A stretch of DNA of 64,000 bases from Panicum virgatum (taxonomy: Eukaryota > Streptophyta > Magnoliopsida > Poales > Poaceae). Location of the stretch: NCBI RefSeq assembly GCF_016808335.1, contig NC_053146.1:29613495-29677494 (forward strand). The letters are read 5' to 3'. The notes beneath the pieces are model-generated. The model was not told where the DNA came from, searched no databases, and saw only the letters and a program-made list of their open reading frames with translations. Both the position numbers and the translations under genes were made by a program. Below are positions 48,151 to 58,583 of the stretch, in pieces (positions within the stretch are counted from its first letter, which is position 1; the number at the start of each line of letters is the position of its first letter).

Positions 48151-48300
48151 GGAACATGTTAGTGCCGGCTGGTAAATCTAGCCGGCACTAACTGTAGAAC
48201 GTTAGTGCCGGCTGATCTTTCCAGCCGGTACTAACCTGCACCATCTGACGTCACGGGGTCAGGTTACTGCCGGCTGGAAAGGTCAGCCGGCACTAACATG
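48151..48300. repeat. Internal cluster of CACTA subterminal repeats in F
   Basis: At least six copies of GTTAGTGCCGGCTG / CAGCCGGCACTAAC as facing pairs, of the same kind as at the two element ends, yet more than 5 kb from the 3' end. No CACTG terminus adjoins them. They lie between the two genes, just before the GC-rich start of the second transcription unit. Confidence 0.75.
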
Positions 48301-48740
48301 CTGCTCTGCCCCCAAAACAGGGATCCGGCACCCACACTTGGTTATTTCTTCAGATCGACGTGCCTAGCGCCGCCGCCGCCCTCGGCTCGTCCTCGCCGCC
48401 GCCCCGGCCGGCTCCCTGACCTCACGTGTCGTCGTCCTCGTCCTCGCGCTCCCGCGCCTCATCTCCGGCGGCCTCCCCGACACGACGCCTGCCCCCGCCG
48501 CTCCGGCTCCTCGAGGTCGTCCTCGCGTCCCCCTCCGCGCCGGCGCCCTGACCTCGTCGCCACCGTGCCAGGCTGGCCAGCTGCCCCCGCGCCGCCTCGA
48601 CCTCGCCATCCTTGGGCCCGCACCGCCGCGCACCTCGTCGTCGTCCAGGCCCTGCGGCCGCGCGCCTCCTCGACCTCGTCCAGTCCGCGCTGCCGCCCCT
48701 CCTCGTCCCCATCGACGCCCCGGCCAAGGTTCATCTGAAT
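48298..48740 (+). other. GC-rich, proline/arginine-rich open stretch of unknown nature
   Basis: A 146-codon frame (from ATG or CTG at 48298) made almost only of P, R, A and S. All frames of this GC-rich tract are partly open on both strands. It might be the 5' exon of the second F gene or captured host sequence. I do not assign a function. Confidence 0.3.
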
Positions 48741-50640
48741 TTTGATATAATTGCTAGGGATCATAATCAAGTTTGTTCACAAATACAAACTATTTTCCGT
48801 TAACATATTTGCATGAACAAAAATCAAGCTATAGAAAGCAATAATACTGATTGCATCAATTACCCTACAACATGAACCAAGACATACATAATAATAGTCC
48901 GATCCCAATCAAGTGTTCAATGGCTCGATGTGTCACCTCCCTTTAAATTCAAAAGTGACATCTATAGCTTTCTGCAAACCAAATTCTGATCCTTTCCCAA
49001 AGCATAAGCATAGTTATGCACCGTTGCTACCAGCCAAATTTAAGGAAGTTTGGTCATAAAGAATCCAAGGTCACCGTAATTTTAATTTTTTTTAAATAGT
49101 TAAATTTAGAAACTTTATAGTTTTTGCTCTGGTACTGAACAATTAACTCTAACACAAGTTAAGGCTATCATTGGAGTCTTTAGCGGAAGAAGGGAAAATA
49201 CATTTTCTGCATATTATGAAATCATTCAAAAAAATCACTTCCATACGCCTAGAGTCAAAATAGAATCAGGGGATGCATCAAATATAGCAGACCTGCATAT
49301 TATGTTTACCATCAAGCAAGGCAAGTCGTGACAATTTACGCATTGAGGACATCAAGAGAAATTCGAACCTACCGCAGCAATACTGTCTGCAGGAGAAACA
49401 TAGGAGCGAGAACATCTTTTTATAATATCTGGGATCAAAACACTCACCTTGATTCATCAGCCAGCTGTGACTGATGCCAGTAGATGGTATGTAAATTGGG
49501 AACTCGTATTTCGAGGTTTTGAAATTAATCCGACTGCCATATGAATTGATGCTACCTGCATAGCCCTCTAGTTAGCAAGTGTTTAGTCTAGTTCTTTTGG
49601 CGGTGCCTTTTGGCCGTGTCGGTCTCTAGAAACTTGTTCTGCTCTATGAGCGCGGTAGCTTAAAAACTTGTTTGCTCTCTGAGCGCGGTAGCTCCAAAGG
49701 TTTATTTCTCAAAGACTCTCTTTTGTTCTCTACGTTGGATACTTTGGAGACTATGTAATTTTGTTGCTGCTTGGTAATGAAATTCGGGCCCTGCCCTTCA
49801 TGGAAATCTCTTAATTCATGGGAGCTGGGCTTTGTGGGGCCTATTTTTTAGCTTTGTATTATTGGAGGAAATGAGGCAATTGTTCCTTATCCTCAAAACA
49901 ACTGTTTTGCTCACTGAGATACTTAGTAGCAGTTCAGCATCCATCTGCACCAGCAGACGGAACAGCCCCTATTTTTTTTCTCCTCGATGTACTTCCTAAG
50001 GTCCACTGCACCTGACTATCTATTCTGTTCTTCATGCCACTAGAGATGCCATTGGCTCTTGCTTGTTTCTACAAGCCTCTGCACCTGCGGCAACAGGCTC
50101 CACACAAGAAGCCAGATGATTCTTGTTTGGTGATCGAGGATAACCACCAGAACCAGTGTAGAAGACGTGACCATAGGTGGTCAGCAGAGAAACCTACCAC
50201 TTCAATATATGGAAGAGGACACTATAACAGATGGCCATGGCTGCAGCATTATCTGGCTTGATTGTACATGATTAATATGGGTGTACTGTTGCAGTTCATC
50301 TTTTTTCCATTTGGTAATACGAGGTGCAGCCATTATCTGGCTTGATTGTACATGATTATTGAATGTTGATCAGGTTCACTGTGTACATAATATTTCAGCT
50401 GCTCGAGTATTGTGAAGTGTGAACCAATCAAATTTTGCTTTCATTCTACTTTCTTTACCACACTCTTTATTCAGAATATGCAAATGCTTTCTTTAATATG
50501 TTTTGCCAGGTCTGTACCTGTGTGCCGCTAAGAAGTTTTTCTCGCACCTACATACCATCGGTTTTCACCGTTCATGCCTTAGCTGCCCCGTCCTGTGGAA
50601 ATATGCAACACTAATTTCCTATGATGCACCTAAAATATAC
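48741..50640. other. Probable intron and captured-sequence region of F
   Basis: No convincing ORF. A short tandem duplication (aacttgtt..tgctct.tgagcgcggtagct) lies at 49632-49696, and a direct repeat (cattatctggcttgattgtacatgatta) at about 50243-50271 and 50330-50358. The part around 49590-49830 resembles a transcript 3' end (..tggtaatgaaattcgggccc..) and could be a fragment of another gene or LINE. Confidence 0.35.
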
Positions 50641-50652
50641 TGCGTTTTCTAA

Positions 50653-52295
50653 GGAGCAAGGTATTACTTCTATGCTCATGGAGGCACACTAGACCCCGAC
50701 ACTGGAATGTTTGTGACTAGCGACGTACTAAGAGAGGCTGCCCAAAGACTCGACGACGCAATGAGGCGTACAGAAGAAGGAACATTCCAGCCCAACAGAG
50801 AGAATGATGAGCTGACTTACACTCTTGGGAATGTGGAACACACTGGACGGACCCGAGGCGTGGGCGTAGTTCCATGGAAATATGACTTTTCCGGAGATCT
50901 CGAAACCTACCGAAGACGATGCAGAAGCAAGACAGTAGTGACAGAGAAGATCCGTAGCCTAGAAAACCGGATAATGTCACTTGAGGCAACAGTTGGGCAA
51001 CGCTCGGACCAACCAGCTACCAATGTGGAGATCAGCCCCCCTTCTCAGCGTCGTAGCAGTGTTGCTTCCACAGAGCACCCTAATTTGGGTGCCGACAGGC
51101 CGAGGGACCCCATTTACGACATCACCGTTAGGACCCAATGTGAGCTTCTGGTTCTTTATGGGAAAAAGCTCAAAGTTTGTGCTGAGGGTTATGTGGAAGT
51201 CCAAGAAGAAGGCGGGACAATACATTGCCAGCCGATTCCTGAAGGATTCGCCAGAGTCTTTGTTGACCGAATTACTGAAGAACGCTGGGAAGACATGGAC
51301 CTCCCGATCCCTGTAGGTCCTGAAGAAACAGAACTACAACATGCCGTACACACATAGATCGCGTGGCCAAAGCGCGACATAAGATTGGTGCAAGCAGCCA
51401 CAGATTCCGCTCGGTGCTCAAGGCAAAGATCACCAATGCCAGCTGACAGCAATCCTAGTGTTGGCCCACCTTCTCCACCGCCTGCACGGGACCCCAGCAT
51501 GGATCCGCCATCACCAGCCGCACAAAGCGAGCCAATTCCGGCATCATCACCAGCCGCACAACAGAATCAGAGTCAGCGACAGAAGGCATACACGGTACCT
51601 TCGGTCCAGCCATCTCATAAGCAACAAAGAAAGAAGAAAGCGAAGGCTCCAGAAGAGGAAGAGGCAGAAGAATTGTTTCAAACCTTCTTGCTGAAGCGCA
51701 AGCTACTGAGGGAGGCTGCGAACAAGAAGCCAGAAATAGATCCGGTTGCAAAGGCACACTTCATTAAACACTTCATTAAAGAGCCCACCAAGGAGAAAGA
51801 AAACGAGTCGGATTATGATCGGCAGATCAGAAAGTGCTATAGCAACCCCAAGAATCGGCGGATTAATGCAAAGATTGTTCCCCAGCTCGGAGAGCAGTCC
51901 AAACAATCGATCCCTCCGTTGATAGTGCCGCGTGAAGAATGTCCCGATGAATCAAGAGATCCGTTGACCATGGCTGGGATGATATTGCAAACTGATCTAA
52001 CAAGGGCTCAATTGCTTGGGGAGGCCCTACAGAATGCACACGGCAAGAAAAAGTTTGTACTTGGTGAACCTTTGATATGGCCAGAGTTGCTGCCATTCCT
52101 ACCAACGAGAATGACCGAGTTACACAAATGGTATGCCGTGCAATCTAAAGCTAATGAATTAGAGATGTTCCCAGCTCGGATTAAAGATGAGCATTTTTGG
52201 CGGGGGGAAGATGATGTATATATCGAGTTTGCAGCACTTTACGATTTATACCATCAAGATGCCCTTCACAAGTCCCTCGTGAGTGTATGGTGCAT
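50653..52295 (+). pseudogene. Second gene of F: DUF8039-like, basic/acidic linker protein (5' exons of the Ulp1 gene)
   Basis: A frame runs from an acceptor-like ttctaag (the reading begins ..YYFYAHGGTLDPDTG) through a VVPWKYDFSGDLETYR coiled-coil region to a DUF8039-like domain (YDITVRTQCELLVLYGKKLK, GGTIHCQPIPEGFARVFVD, about 51115-51290). One TAG (51355-51357) interrupts it where the family has HTW (TGG). The frame then goes on through a P/S/Q linker, a K/E-rich segment (KKKAKAPEEEEAEELF) and a conserved stretch (GEPLIWPELLPFLPTRMTELHKWY) to a donor at 52296 (gcat/gtaagt). Its role is unknown; such proteins are common in grass CACTA elements and precede an Ulp1-type domain. Confidence 0.72.
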
Positions 52296-52369
52296 GTAAG
52301 TATTGTCTCTTGTTTCATTATTTTTAGCCTTGTGTGTTGACTGATCCCCATTTTTCTTGTGTCCCGTAG

Positions 52370-53290
52370 GTCAAAAATTCAAATTTGCCAAAAAAAGAAC
52401 TTCCATAACGTCGGGTTCTTCGACCCCGATATTATACACGAGAAATCGGTAGCGCAAAAAGCCTGAAGAAATAGTCGATGTTATATAAGGGGGTTGCGTA
52501 AGAATAGCATGTGTCCCTTCATTCTCTTGCCATACAACCATCAGTGAGTCGTTCTTTGTTAGCCTCTTTCTTTCAATCCCTTCGTATTAATAATACTATT
52601 TAATAACTATTATAATCAACATTAATTGGTTACGCGTATGTATATGCACAGCTTTCATTGGATATTGCTTTGTATTCGGATTGAGGAGCACAAGGTCTTG
52701 GTGTACGACTCGTTAAGGCAAGATAAATCAAAGTACCAAGATCTCATCGAGATGGTAAATACTGCATGGAGTCGCTACCTCCGCAAACACATAGGCTTGC
52801 CCATAGGTCAAATCGAGCCTCTTCGTTGGGTGACTGATTTTCCGGTATGAATATACTCTCGCAACTAATGTCATTCGCAATAAACATCAGAAAAATTCTA
52901 TATCGGAACCCATATTTGTACATAGTGTTGGAGACAGGAACAAGAAAACAACTTATGTGGATACTACGTATGCGAGTGGATCAACTCTTTTGCAAGTGAA
53001 AAAGGGCAAATGACAGTGGAGGCATTCAATGTACATGAGCACAATCACATCTGCTCATTATTTTAATTCATTATTTTTTATTCTCATGTTTTTATCGAAA
53101 AATGTGACAGCGTTGGTTGATGAAAGAAGAACTCATTGAAATGGCTCGGATCAGGGCAATTCAAGAAGCTATATGCGGATTCCTGCTCGATGAAGTCATA
53201 AATCCTAAGGGCGAATTTCATGGCGATCTCCGTACAAGCGTCGCCAAAGAAGATCCGACGACAGGGAAGCTGATAAATTACTATAGTTGA
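52370..53290 (+). pseudogene. Ulp1-type (C48) cysteine protease domain of the second F gene
   Basis: Four exon-like blocks. 52370-52543 (FFDPDIIHEKS, FILLPYNHQ; shifted by a base near 52455 and again near 52490). 52651-52845, with His in FHWILLCI (52656-52658) and Asp in VYDSLRQ (52707-52709). About 52927-53031, with Cys in NNLCGYYVCEW (52956-52958) and an upstream Gln. 53111-53290, the C-terminal tail ending TGA. Introns have usable borders (cag/tgagtc; tatgcacag; gtacatag; gtgacag). Catalytic His, Asp and Cys are all present. Family knowledge: SUMO/ubiquitin-like deconjugation in the nucleus. Whether the element's protein does this is unknown. Confidence 0.75.
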
Positions 53291-53516
53291 TGTGCTTAAT
53301 AATTTGTAATATCTCAAGTACTTTTGAACTCCTAAGTGTTCCATACATGACGAGAATATATATATATATATATAATATTATTGTAATATGCTGTCTTAAT
53401 ATTATAATATTACTGTGCAATGCAAAGAGTACGACTATGTAGTCACATACGGTAGAAATACGCATAGCCATACGTATAAAAACGAAAAAGAAAATAAACA
53501 TAAAGAAGAAAAAATA

Positions 53517-53752
53517 TTTAGTGCCGGCTAGTTATACCAGCCGGCACTAACCTTGCTGCCGGGGGGCGGGCGGGGTCGGGCACGTTAGTGCCGGCTGGTA
53601 TTTCGGACCGGCACTAACATGCGCACGTTAGTGCCGGTCAGAGTAGCCGGCACTAACGACGGTCACATTAGTGCCGGCCATTTAGTGCCGGCCACTGGGA
53701 CCGGCACTAAGCCGTCCTGTGACCGGCACTGATGTGCCTTTCTCCAACAGTG
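53517..53752. repeat. 3' subterminal and terminal repeats of F
   Basis: Repeats of TTAGTGCCGGC / GCCGGCACTAA in both orientations, ending in ggcacTGATGTGCCTTTCTCCAACAGTG, the inverse of the left end. A (ta)n tract lies just upstream of the preceding intergenic part (53358-53378). Confidence 0.9.
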
Positions 53753-54773
53753 AAGGTTGAGCCTATGACATGTGGGCCCGATGGTTCTAGAAGGACTTGG
53801 CTGAACCCTTGCGAGAGAACCAATATTTGATTGAATTAGTCTTCAGTTATTAAAGATATGGCTTCTAGAAGGAGAAAACAAATTGAGAGCCAATGCCTCG
53901 CGTGATGGCCATATCCTGCTCATCTACGTGTGCTATCACGATTTGAAGTACATTGGTCTAAGAGCTGGCCTGCCTGTCAGTGTCCACGAAAGTGCACGAA
54001 TCCAAGCTCCTAGAGATAATTGATAGAATCTGGACTCCTCGATTGCCTTGCGGATAGAGTTAATCAGTTTTGTTTTAACGGAATACACAGGCTGATCTCG
54101 TTGGAGATAAAGATACGCACTCTGGATGAAAGAATCCAATTAGTTTAAGCTCCTACACGGGCTGCAGTTCTATCCCAACAAATACGTGCAGAGTCCGGCT
54201 GATTTAGTAATCAAGCTGGCCCACCTGTCATTGGGTATAGGAGTCAAATCAAGTGTATCATACGGCGGCTGGTCAGTTTGTTTTACTTAGATACTTTGAG
54301 ATAAAGATATGCTTGTGCTTGCCGTTAGTAGAGATAAAGCCTTGGAGATAAAGATGAGCACGTAACAGGCAGAGGCATCGACGCATTGAGCAGACGCATC
54401 ACGCACACAAGCAAGCGCTCGCTGCACGCACACGCCGCCGGAGAGCCGCCGCCGTCGCCTTGCCGGAGAGCCGCCGCTGTCAACAAGCAAGCGCACGCCA
54501 TCTCCGCCAGCTTGCCGCATCCGCCGTCGAGCGACTCTGAGCGACTCTGTTGCCGCATCTCGCCGCCGGCCAGCCGTTCATCAACTCGCTCGCCATGATT
54601 TACGGTGAGCATGCAGCCCAGATACGATGAGTATCTGCACCAAACCTTTCTCTTTCCTCCCCCCTCCGAGCGGTAGCTCAGTATTCTTCACAACGGCGGA
54701 TGCTCCAAGCAATACTGCAATGATCTCCAATGATCTGTACTACGGTGAATGCTCCTGGCAATGGCTCGAGTAA

Positions 54774-55520
54774 ATAGATTTCATAGCGACAGTACTCGGA
54801 TGAGATAAGCTACGGCTATCCCCGAGTTGAGATGGCTACAAAAAAAAGATTCCATAGCGGCAGTGTACTCGGATGAGATAAGCTACGGCTATCCCCAAGT
54901 TGAGATGGCTACAAAAAAGATTTCATAGCGACAGTGCACTTGGATGAGATAAGCTACGGCTATCCCCGAGTTGAGATGGCTACAAAAAAGATTATATAGT
55001 GACAGTGCACTAGGATGAGATAAGCTACGACTATCCCCGAGTTGATGAATACATAGCGACGGCGTCCTCGGAAGGAAACGGTCATGACTTGCATTCCCGA
55101 TTTCCCCGAGATGACACGGCTATAATTGTTATGCAAATTGTTTTCTAGCCATCTCAACTCGGGGATAGCCGTAGCTTATCTCATCCGGGTGCACTGTCAC
55201 TATGTAATCTTTTTGTAGCCATCACAACTCAGGGATAGACGTAGCTTATCTCATCCGAGTGCACTGTCGCTATGTAATCTATTTTGTAGCCATCTCAACT
55301 CGAGGATAGCCGTAGCTTATCTCATCCGAGGACACTGTCGCTATGTAATCTATTTTGTAGCCATCTCAACTCGAGGATAGCCGTAGCTTATCTCATCCGA
55401 GGACACTGTCGCTATGTAATCTATTTACTCGAGCCATTGCCAGGAGTATCCACCATATCTCATCCGAGGACACTGTCGCTATGTAATCTATTTACTCGAG
55501 CCATTGCCAGGAGTATCCAC
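54774..55520. repeat. Inverted arrays of a 69-bp repeat
   Basis: Left array of four copies (unit: cggatgagataagctacggc, tatccccgagttgagatggc, tacaaaaaagatttcatagc, gacagtgcact). Right array of four reverse-complement copies from 55144 plus a partial duplicate of its edge (atctcatccgaggacactgt twice). The spacer of about 85 bp is at 55060-55143. Unequal copies suggest local amplification after the foldback formed. Confidence 0.85.
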
Positions 55521-55919
55521 CATAGTACAGATCATTGGAGATTATTGGAGTATTGCTTGGAGTATTGCTTGGAGCATCCGCCGTTGTGAAGAATACTGAG
55601 CTACCGCTCGGAGGGGGAGAAAATACTCATCATATCTGGGCTGCATGCTCACTGTAAATCATGGCGAGCGAGTTGATGAACAGCTGTCTCGGCGGCGAGA
55701 TGCGGCTGGTTGATGGGGTTGCTCGACGGCGGCGGCAGCAAACTAACGGCGTGCGCTTGCTTGTCGACGGCGGCGGCTCTCCGGCAAGGCGACGACGGCG
55801 GCTCTCCGGCGGCGTGTGCGTGCGCTTGCTTGTGTGCGTGATGCCTCTGCTCAATGCGTCGATGCCTCTGCGTGGATGAATGTGTGTATGCGTGCCCTCT
55901 AGCTTGGGGTCTCGGCTGC

Positions 55920-55927
55920 TTTATATA
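55920..55927 (-). promoter_or_regulatory. TATA box directed into the foldback (right arm)
   Basis: On the minus strand the sequence is cctcctctaccTATATAAAgcagcc, followed by a C/A-rich leader and a short ORF (55854-55630) whose end lies next to a donor-like gatttacag/tgagca. The left arm lacks the TATA part. An inward transcript would pass the repeat arrays. Confidence 0.45.
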
Positions 55928-56571
55928 GGTAGAGGAGGAGGCCCTTTGACCCTCCGCCAAGAAACAACCGATCTTGTTTAACCTAACCAGAACTTTATCT
56001 CTACTAACGGCAAGCACAATATCTTTTATCTCAAAGTATTCAGTAAATTAAACTGACCGGCCGCTGCTTGACTTAGATCTCGTTGGAGCCCAATGACAGG
56101 TGGGCCAGCTTGATCAATGAAACTCCTAGCAGTAGCACACGTGCTTGAGAAAGCTAAGAAACTAACTAACGCGTGCATGCGTAGCTTTATCTTTAAATCC
56201 AGATCAGCTTGTACACGGCCAATCCAACAAAATATATGGGTTTAACAACCGGACTCTATCTCTAATCAAACGAGAAATTGTCCAAGATATGCTGGCCTTA
56301 TCTCTAATCAACCGGCCTGGATGCCAATCAACACAAACCAACGTGGATAGAGATCTTGCATGGGTACCGACAGGTGGGCCGGCTTATAGAACATCCAACA
56401 TAAATCAATTCGTGAGATACACGCGTACGTGATTAAGCCTCACCTGACGAACTACCAACGGCACCAAGCTTTAGCTATTTCTTTTCTTCTTCTAGAAGCA
56501 AAATAATTTAAGATTAATTCGTTAAACCTTGGTGCTCTCTCAGGGAAGCTATGCAAGAGTTTAGCCAGGAT

Positions 56572-56860
56572 CACTACTGGAAAAATGCACATTTGTCCGC
56601 GGCCGTTAGTACCGGTCACGGCTTTGGCCGGTACTAACGTTCAAATTTAGTACCGGGCCAAATGAACAATGGCCCTGGAGCCTATTAGAACCGGCTGGTG
56701 GCTCCAACCGGCACTAAAGTGCGCCACCGACAGGCTCTGACCTCCGCCTGCAACGGCTAGTGACAATTTAGTACCGGCTGGAGAGTACCGGCTGGTGGCT
56801 CTAGCCGGTACTAAATGTGGCGCGTTAGTACCGGCTCGAGCCACCAGCCGGTACTAATGC
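56572..56860. repeat. 5' terminal and subterminal repeats of G
   Basis: At least eight copies of TTAGTACCGG(C/T) or complement, several in paired form around ccaccagccggtacta. Confidence 0.85.
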
Positions 56861-56866
56861 ACCCAC

Positions 56867-57016
56867 TATAAATTGGCGCCTTCTTCCTCTCCGAGCCCGA
56901 GCCAGTGCCATTTCACCAGAGAAGCTCGAGCTCGGGGTTGTTCTTCCCCTTAGAGAATTGCCGCCATTTGTTCTAGTTTTAGTGAGTGTTCTTGTCATCC
57001 AAGTGCGCCAAAGTTT
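56867..57016 (+). promoter_or_regulatory. TATA box and leader exon of the G TNP2 gene
   Basis: cccacTATAAATTggcg, then a leader ending in catccaagtgcgccaaag, as in F. In G the next bases are tttgc, so the GT of the donor present in F is missing. Confidence 0.5.
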
Positions 57017-58583
57017 GCAACTTCATCCTCTCTTCATTGATAGTCTTTATTCTTCGTTTTATGCTCCATAGTTAGAGAAATTTGTGCCTTTTGAAAATAG
57101 TGAGGATGAGCATGATTTCTTTGATTTATGCAATGATTTGAGATATATAGAACCGATGACTTGAATGTGGGAGTAGGTTTATTGGCTAGGTTGAATATGG
57201 AAAATTTATAGACATATTTTCAATCATTTTCTATATATTAGAAATGACCGTAGCATATTTTTTATTTTTAGATTAAGATGAGCATGTGGATAGTAGAAAT
57301 TTTTAGAATGAGTGCAAACAAAGCATGTGATTGTAGTAGATATGACCATAATGTGAATAGTTAATTTTTTTATAATAAATTAATGAAAGAATTATAATAG
57401 ATTTTTTATTATGAATTGATTATTTTGACACTCTAGTGATGACACTAGAGTATACGTCGTTAATCTCCATCCAACAGTGATGACACTACCTTTCGGGGAT
57501 ACACAATGTGCTATATGGATGTCGCGAATCGGCTGGTCTCATCACCAGCACTTCCGATTGATAAGAAGACAGCATTTGATGCAGTCAGCGTGGCCGTTGT
57601 TGCACTGAGAGCATATCAACGAGCATGCTGCCTGTGCCAAGTGCTATGTTCCTATTAACCGGAAATGTTAGTGCTGCGACTGGCCGATTTGTGACATCCG
57701 TGTACCGCACCGTGTCCCCCCGAAAGGCAGTGTCATCACCACAGGGTCGAGGTTACCGACATATACATTTTCCGAAATAAAGTTTTTTTTTCTTCTAGAT
57801 GGTTTCTGGATATTGAAAAGAGTGTTCTCCTGGAACTAAAGGGTGTCAAAATAATTAAGAGTTATAGAGACTTATTTCAATTAATTAGAGATTTCTTTCA
57901 ATTAATTTATTTAGGTTTTTCTGATTGAGAATTAATGTGATTTTGCATTGTAGTTCACAGACACTTACCAGCAAGTGTGAAATGTAAACGAAATAGTGTT
58001 GCTATTGGGGCATTAGTTACATTGTGCCTGCTCTGTCACATATCTTTCTAGACCCTTCATTATGTAGATAGGGTGAGGTCAGGACCGACGAAGAATAAGG
58101 GCTTAGACAAAGTTGTGACATAGCACGGCACACAATGATAACTAATGCATCAATAGCAACTCTAATTTCATTACATTTCAGATTTCGTTGTAAGTACTTG
58201 TGCAATTCGAATATGAGGATATAATGATGTACATATTTACATTGTAATTGTAAGAGTTTTTTCAATCAATTTGCAAATTAATGTGATTTATTTTAATTAA
58301 TTTATTCAGATTTTATTGTAATTGTAAGAATTTATAATGTTGTAAAAAATAATAGTGTTTTCCAGTAAAATATGGCTTCAGCAGCTGGAGGGAGTGGCGC
58401 CGATGGGGTGATTATTGTGGAATGTATGTGCTGTGGAATAAAATGTGTATGTGTTGTGGAATCTATGTATGTGTTGTGGAATAAATTGTGTTGGATGTAA
58501 TTAAAATATTTGTTATTACAAAATTGTGAAGTTCTTTTCCACTGAATGAAATTGCTTATCCAACGAGAATATATTATTTGTAG
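57017..58583 (+). other. Probable first intron of the G TNP2 gene
   Basis: AT-rich, no supported ORF. It contains a 263-bp inverted-repeat insertion (57477-57739). It ends in aatatattatttgtag just before ATG 58584, a good acceptor. Confidence 0.5.
57477..57739. mobile_element. Small non-autonomous inverted-repeat element in the G intron
   Basis: The ends are 22-bp inverted repeats with one mismatch: gtgatgacactacctttcgg at the left and the complement of gtgatgacactgcctttcgg at the right. The inside has normal GC content, unlike the AT-rich intron. No coding capacity was recognised. Just before it, 57431-57450 is a palindrome (ctctagtg atga cactagag) with the same gatgacact core. Confidence 0.65.

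Larger units (their letters stand above)
34225..53752 (+). mobile_element. Element F: autonomous-type CACTA (En/Spm) transposon carrying a nested LARD
   Basis: Begins CACTGTTGGAGAAAG and ends in the reverse complement CTTTCTCCAACAGTG, with a 3-bp target duplication aag on both sides (34222-34224 and 53753-53755). It is 19,528 bp long, or about 11.0 kb without the E insertion. It carries the two genes expected of a large CACTA: TNP2 (left, plus strand) and a second gene (right, plus strand). Subterminal repeats of ttagtgccggc and its complement lie at both ends and once in the middle. Both genes are decayed. Confidence 0.92.
53756..56571. mobile_element. Foldback element with arms of about 1.4 kb and inverted tandem arrays
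   Basis: The left arm (53756-55060) matches the reverse complement of the right arm (55144-56571) along most of its length. Outer pair: ggcttctagaaggagaaaac against gcttctagaagaagaaaag. Middle pair: aagctggcccacctgtcattggg. Inner pair: exon-like cgccgccggagagccgccg. The arms diverge most in the outer third. The centre holds four 69-bp repeats on each side. No transposase is encoded. The structure resembles MULE-type or Foldback elements with long inverted repeats. The right end is cut by the G insertion at 56572, and F lies at the left end. Confidence 0.75.

Noticed and set aside
48298..48738. A host gene at the GC-rich stretch
   Set aside because: All frames are open by composition; no motif, and the location is inside CACTA F.
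54774..55520. CRISPR-like array of regular repeats
   Set aside because: Head-to-tail 69-bp units without unique spacers, inverted halves, in a plant transposon.
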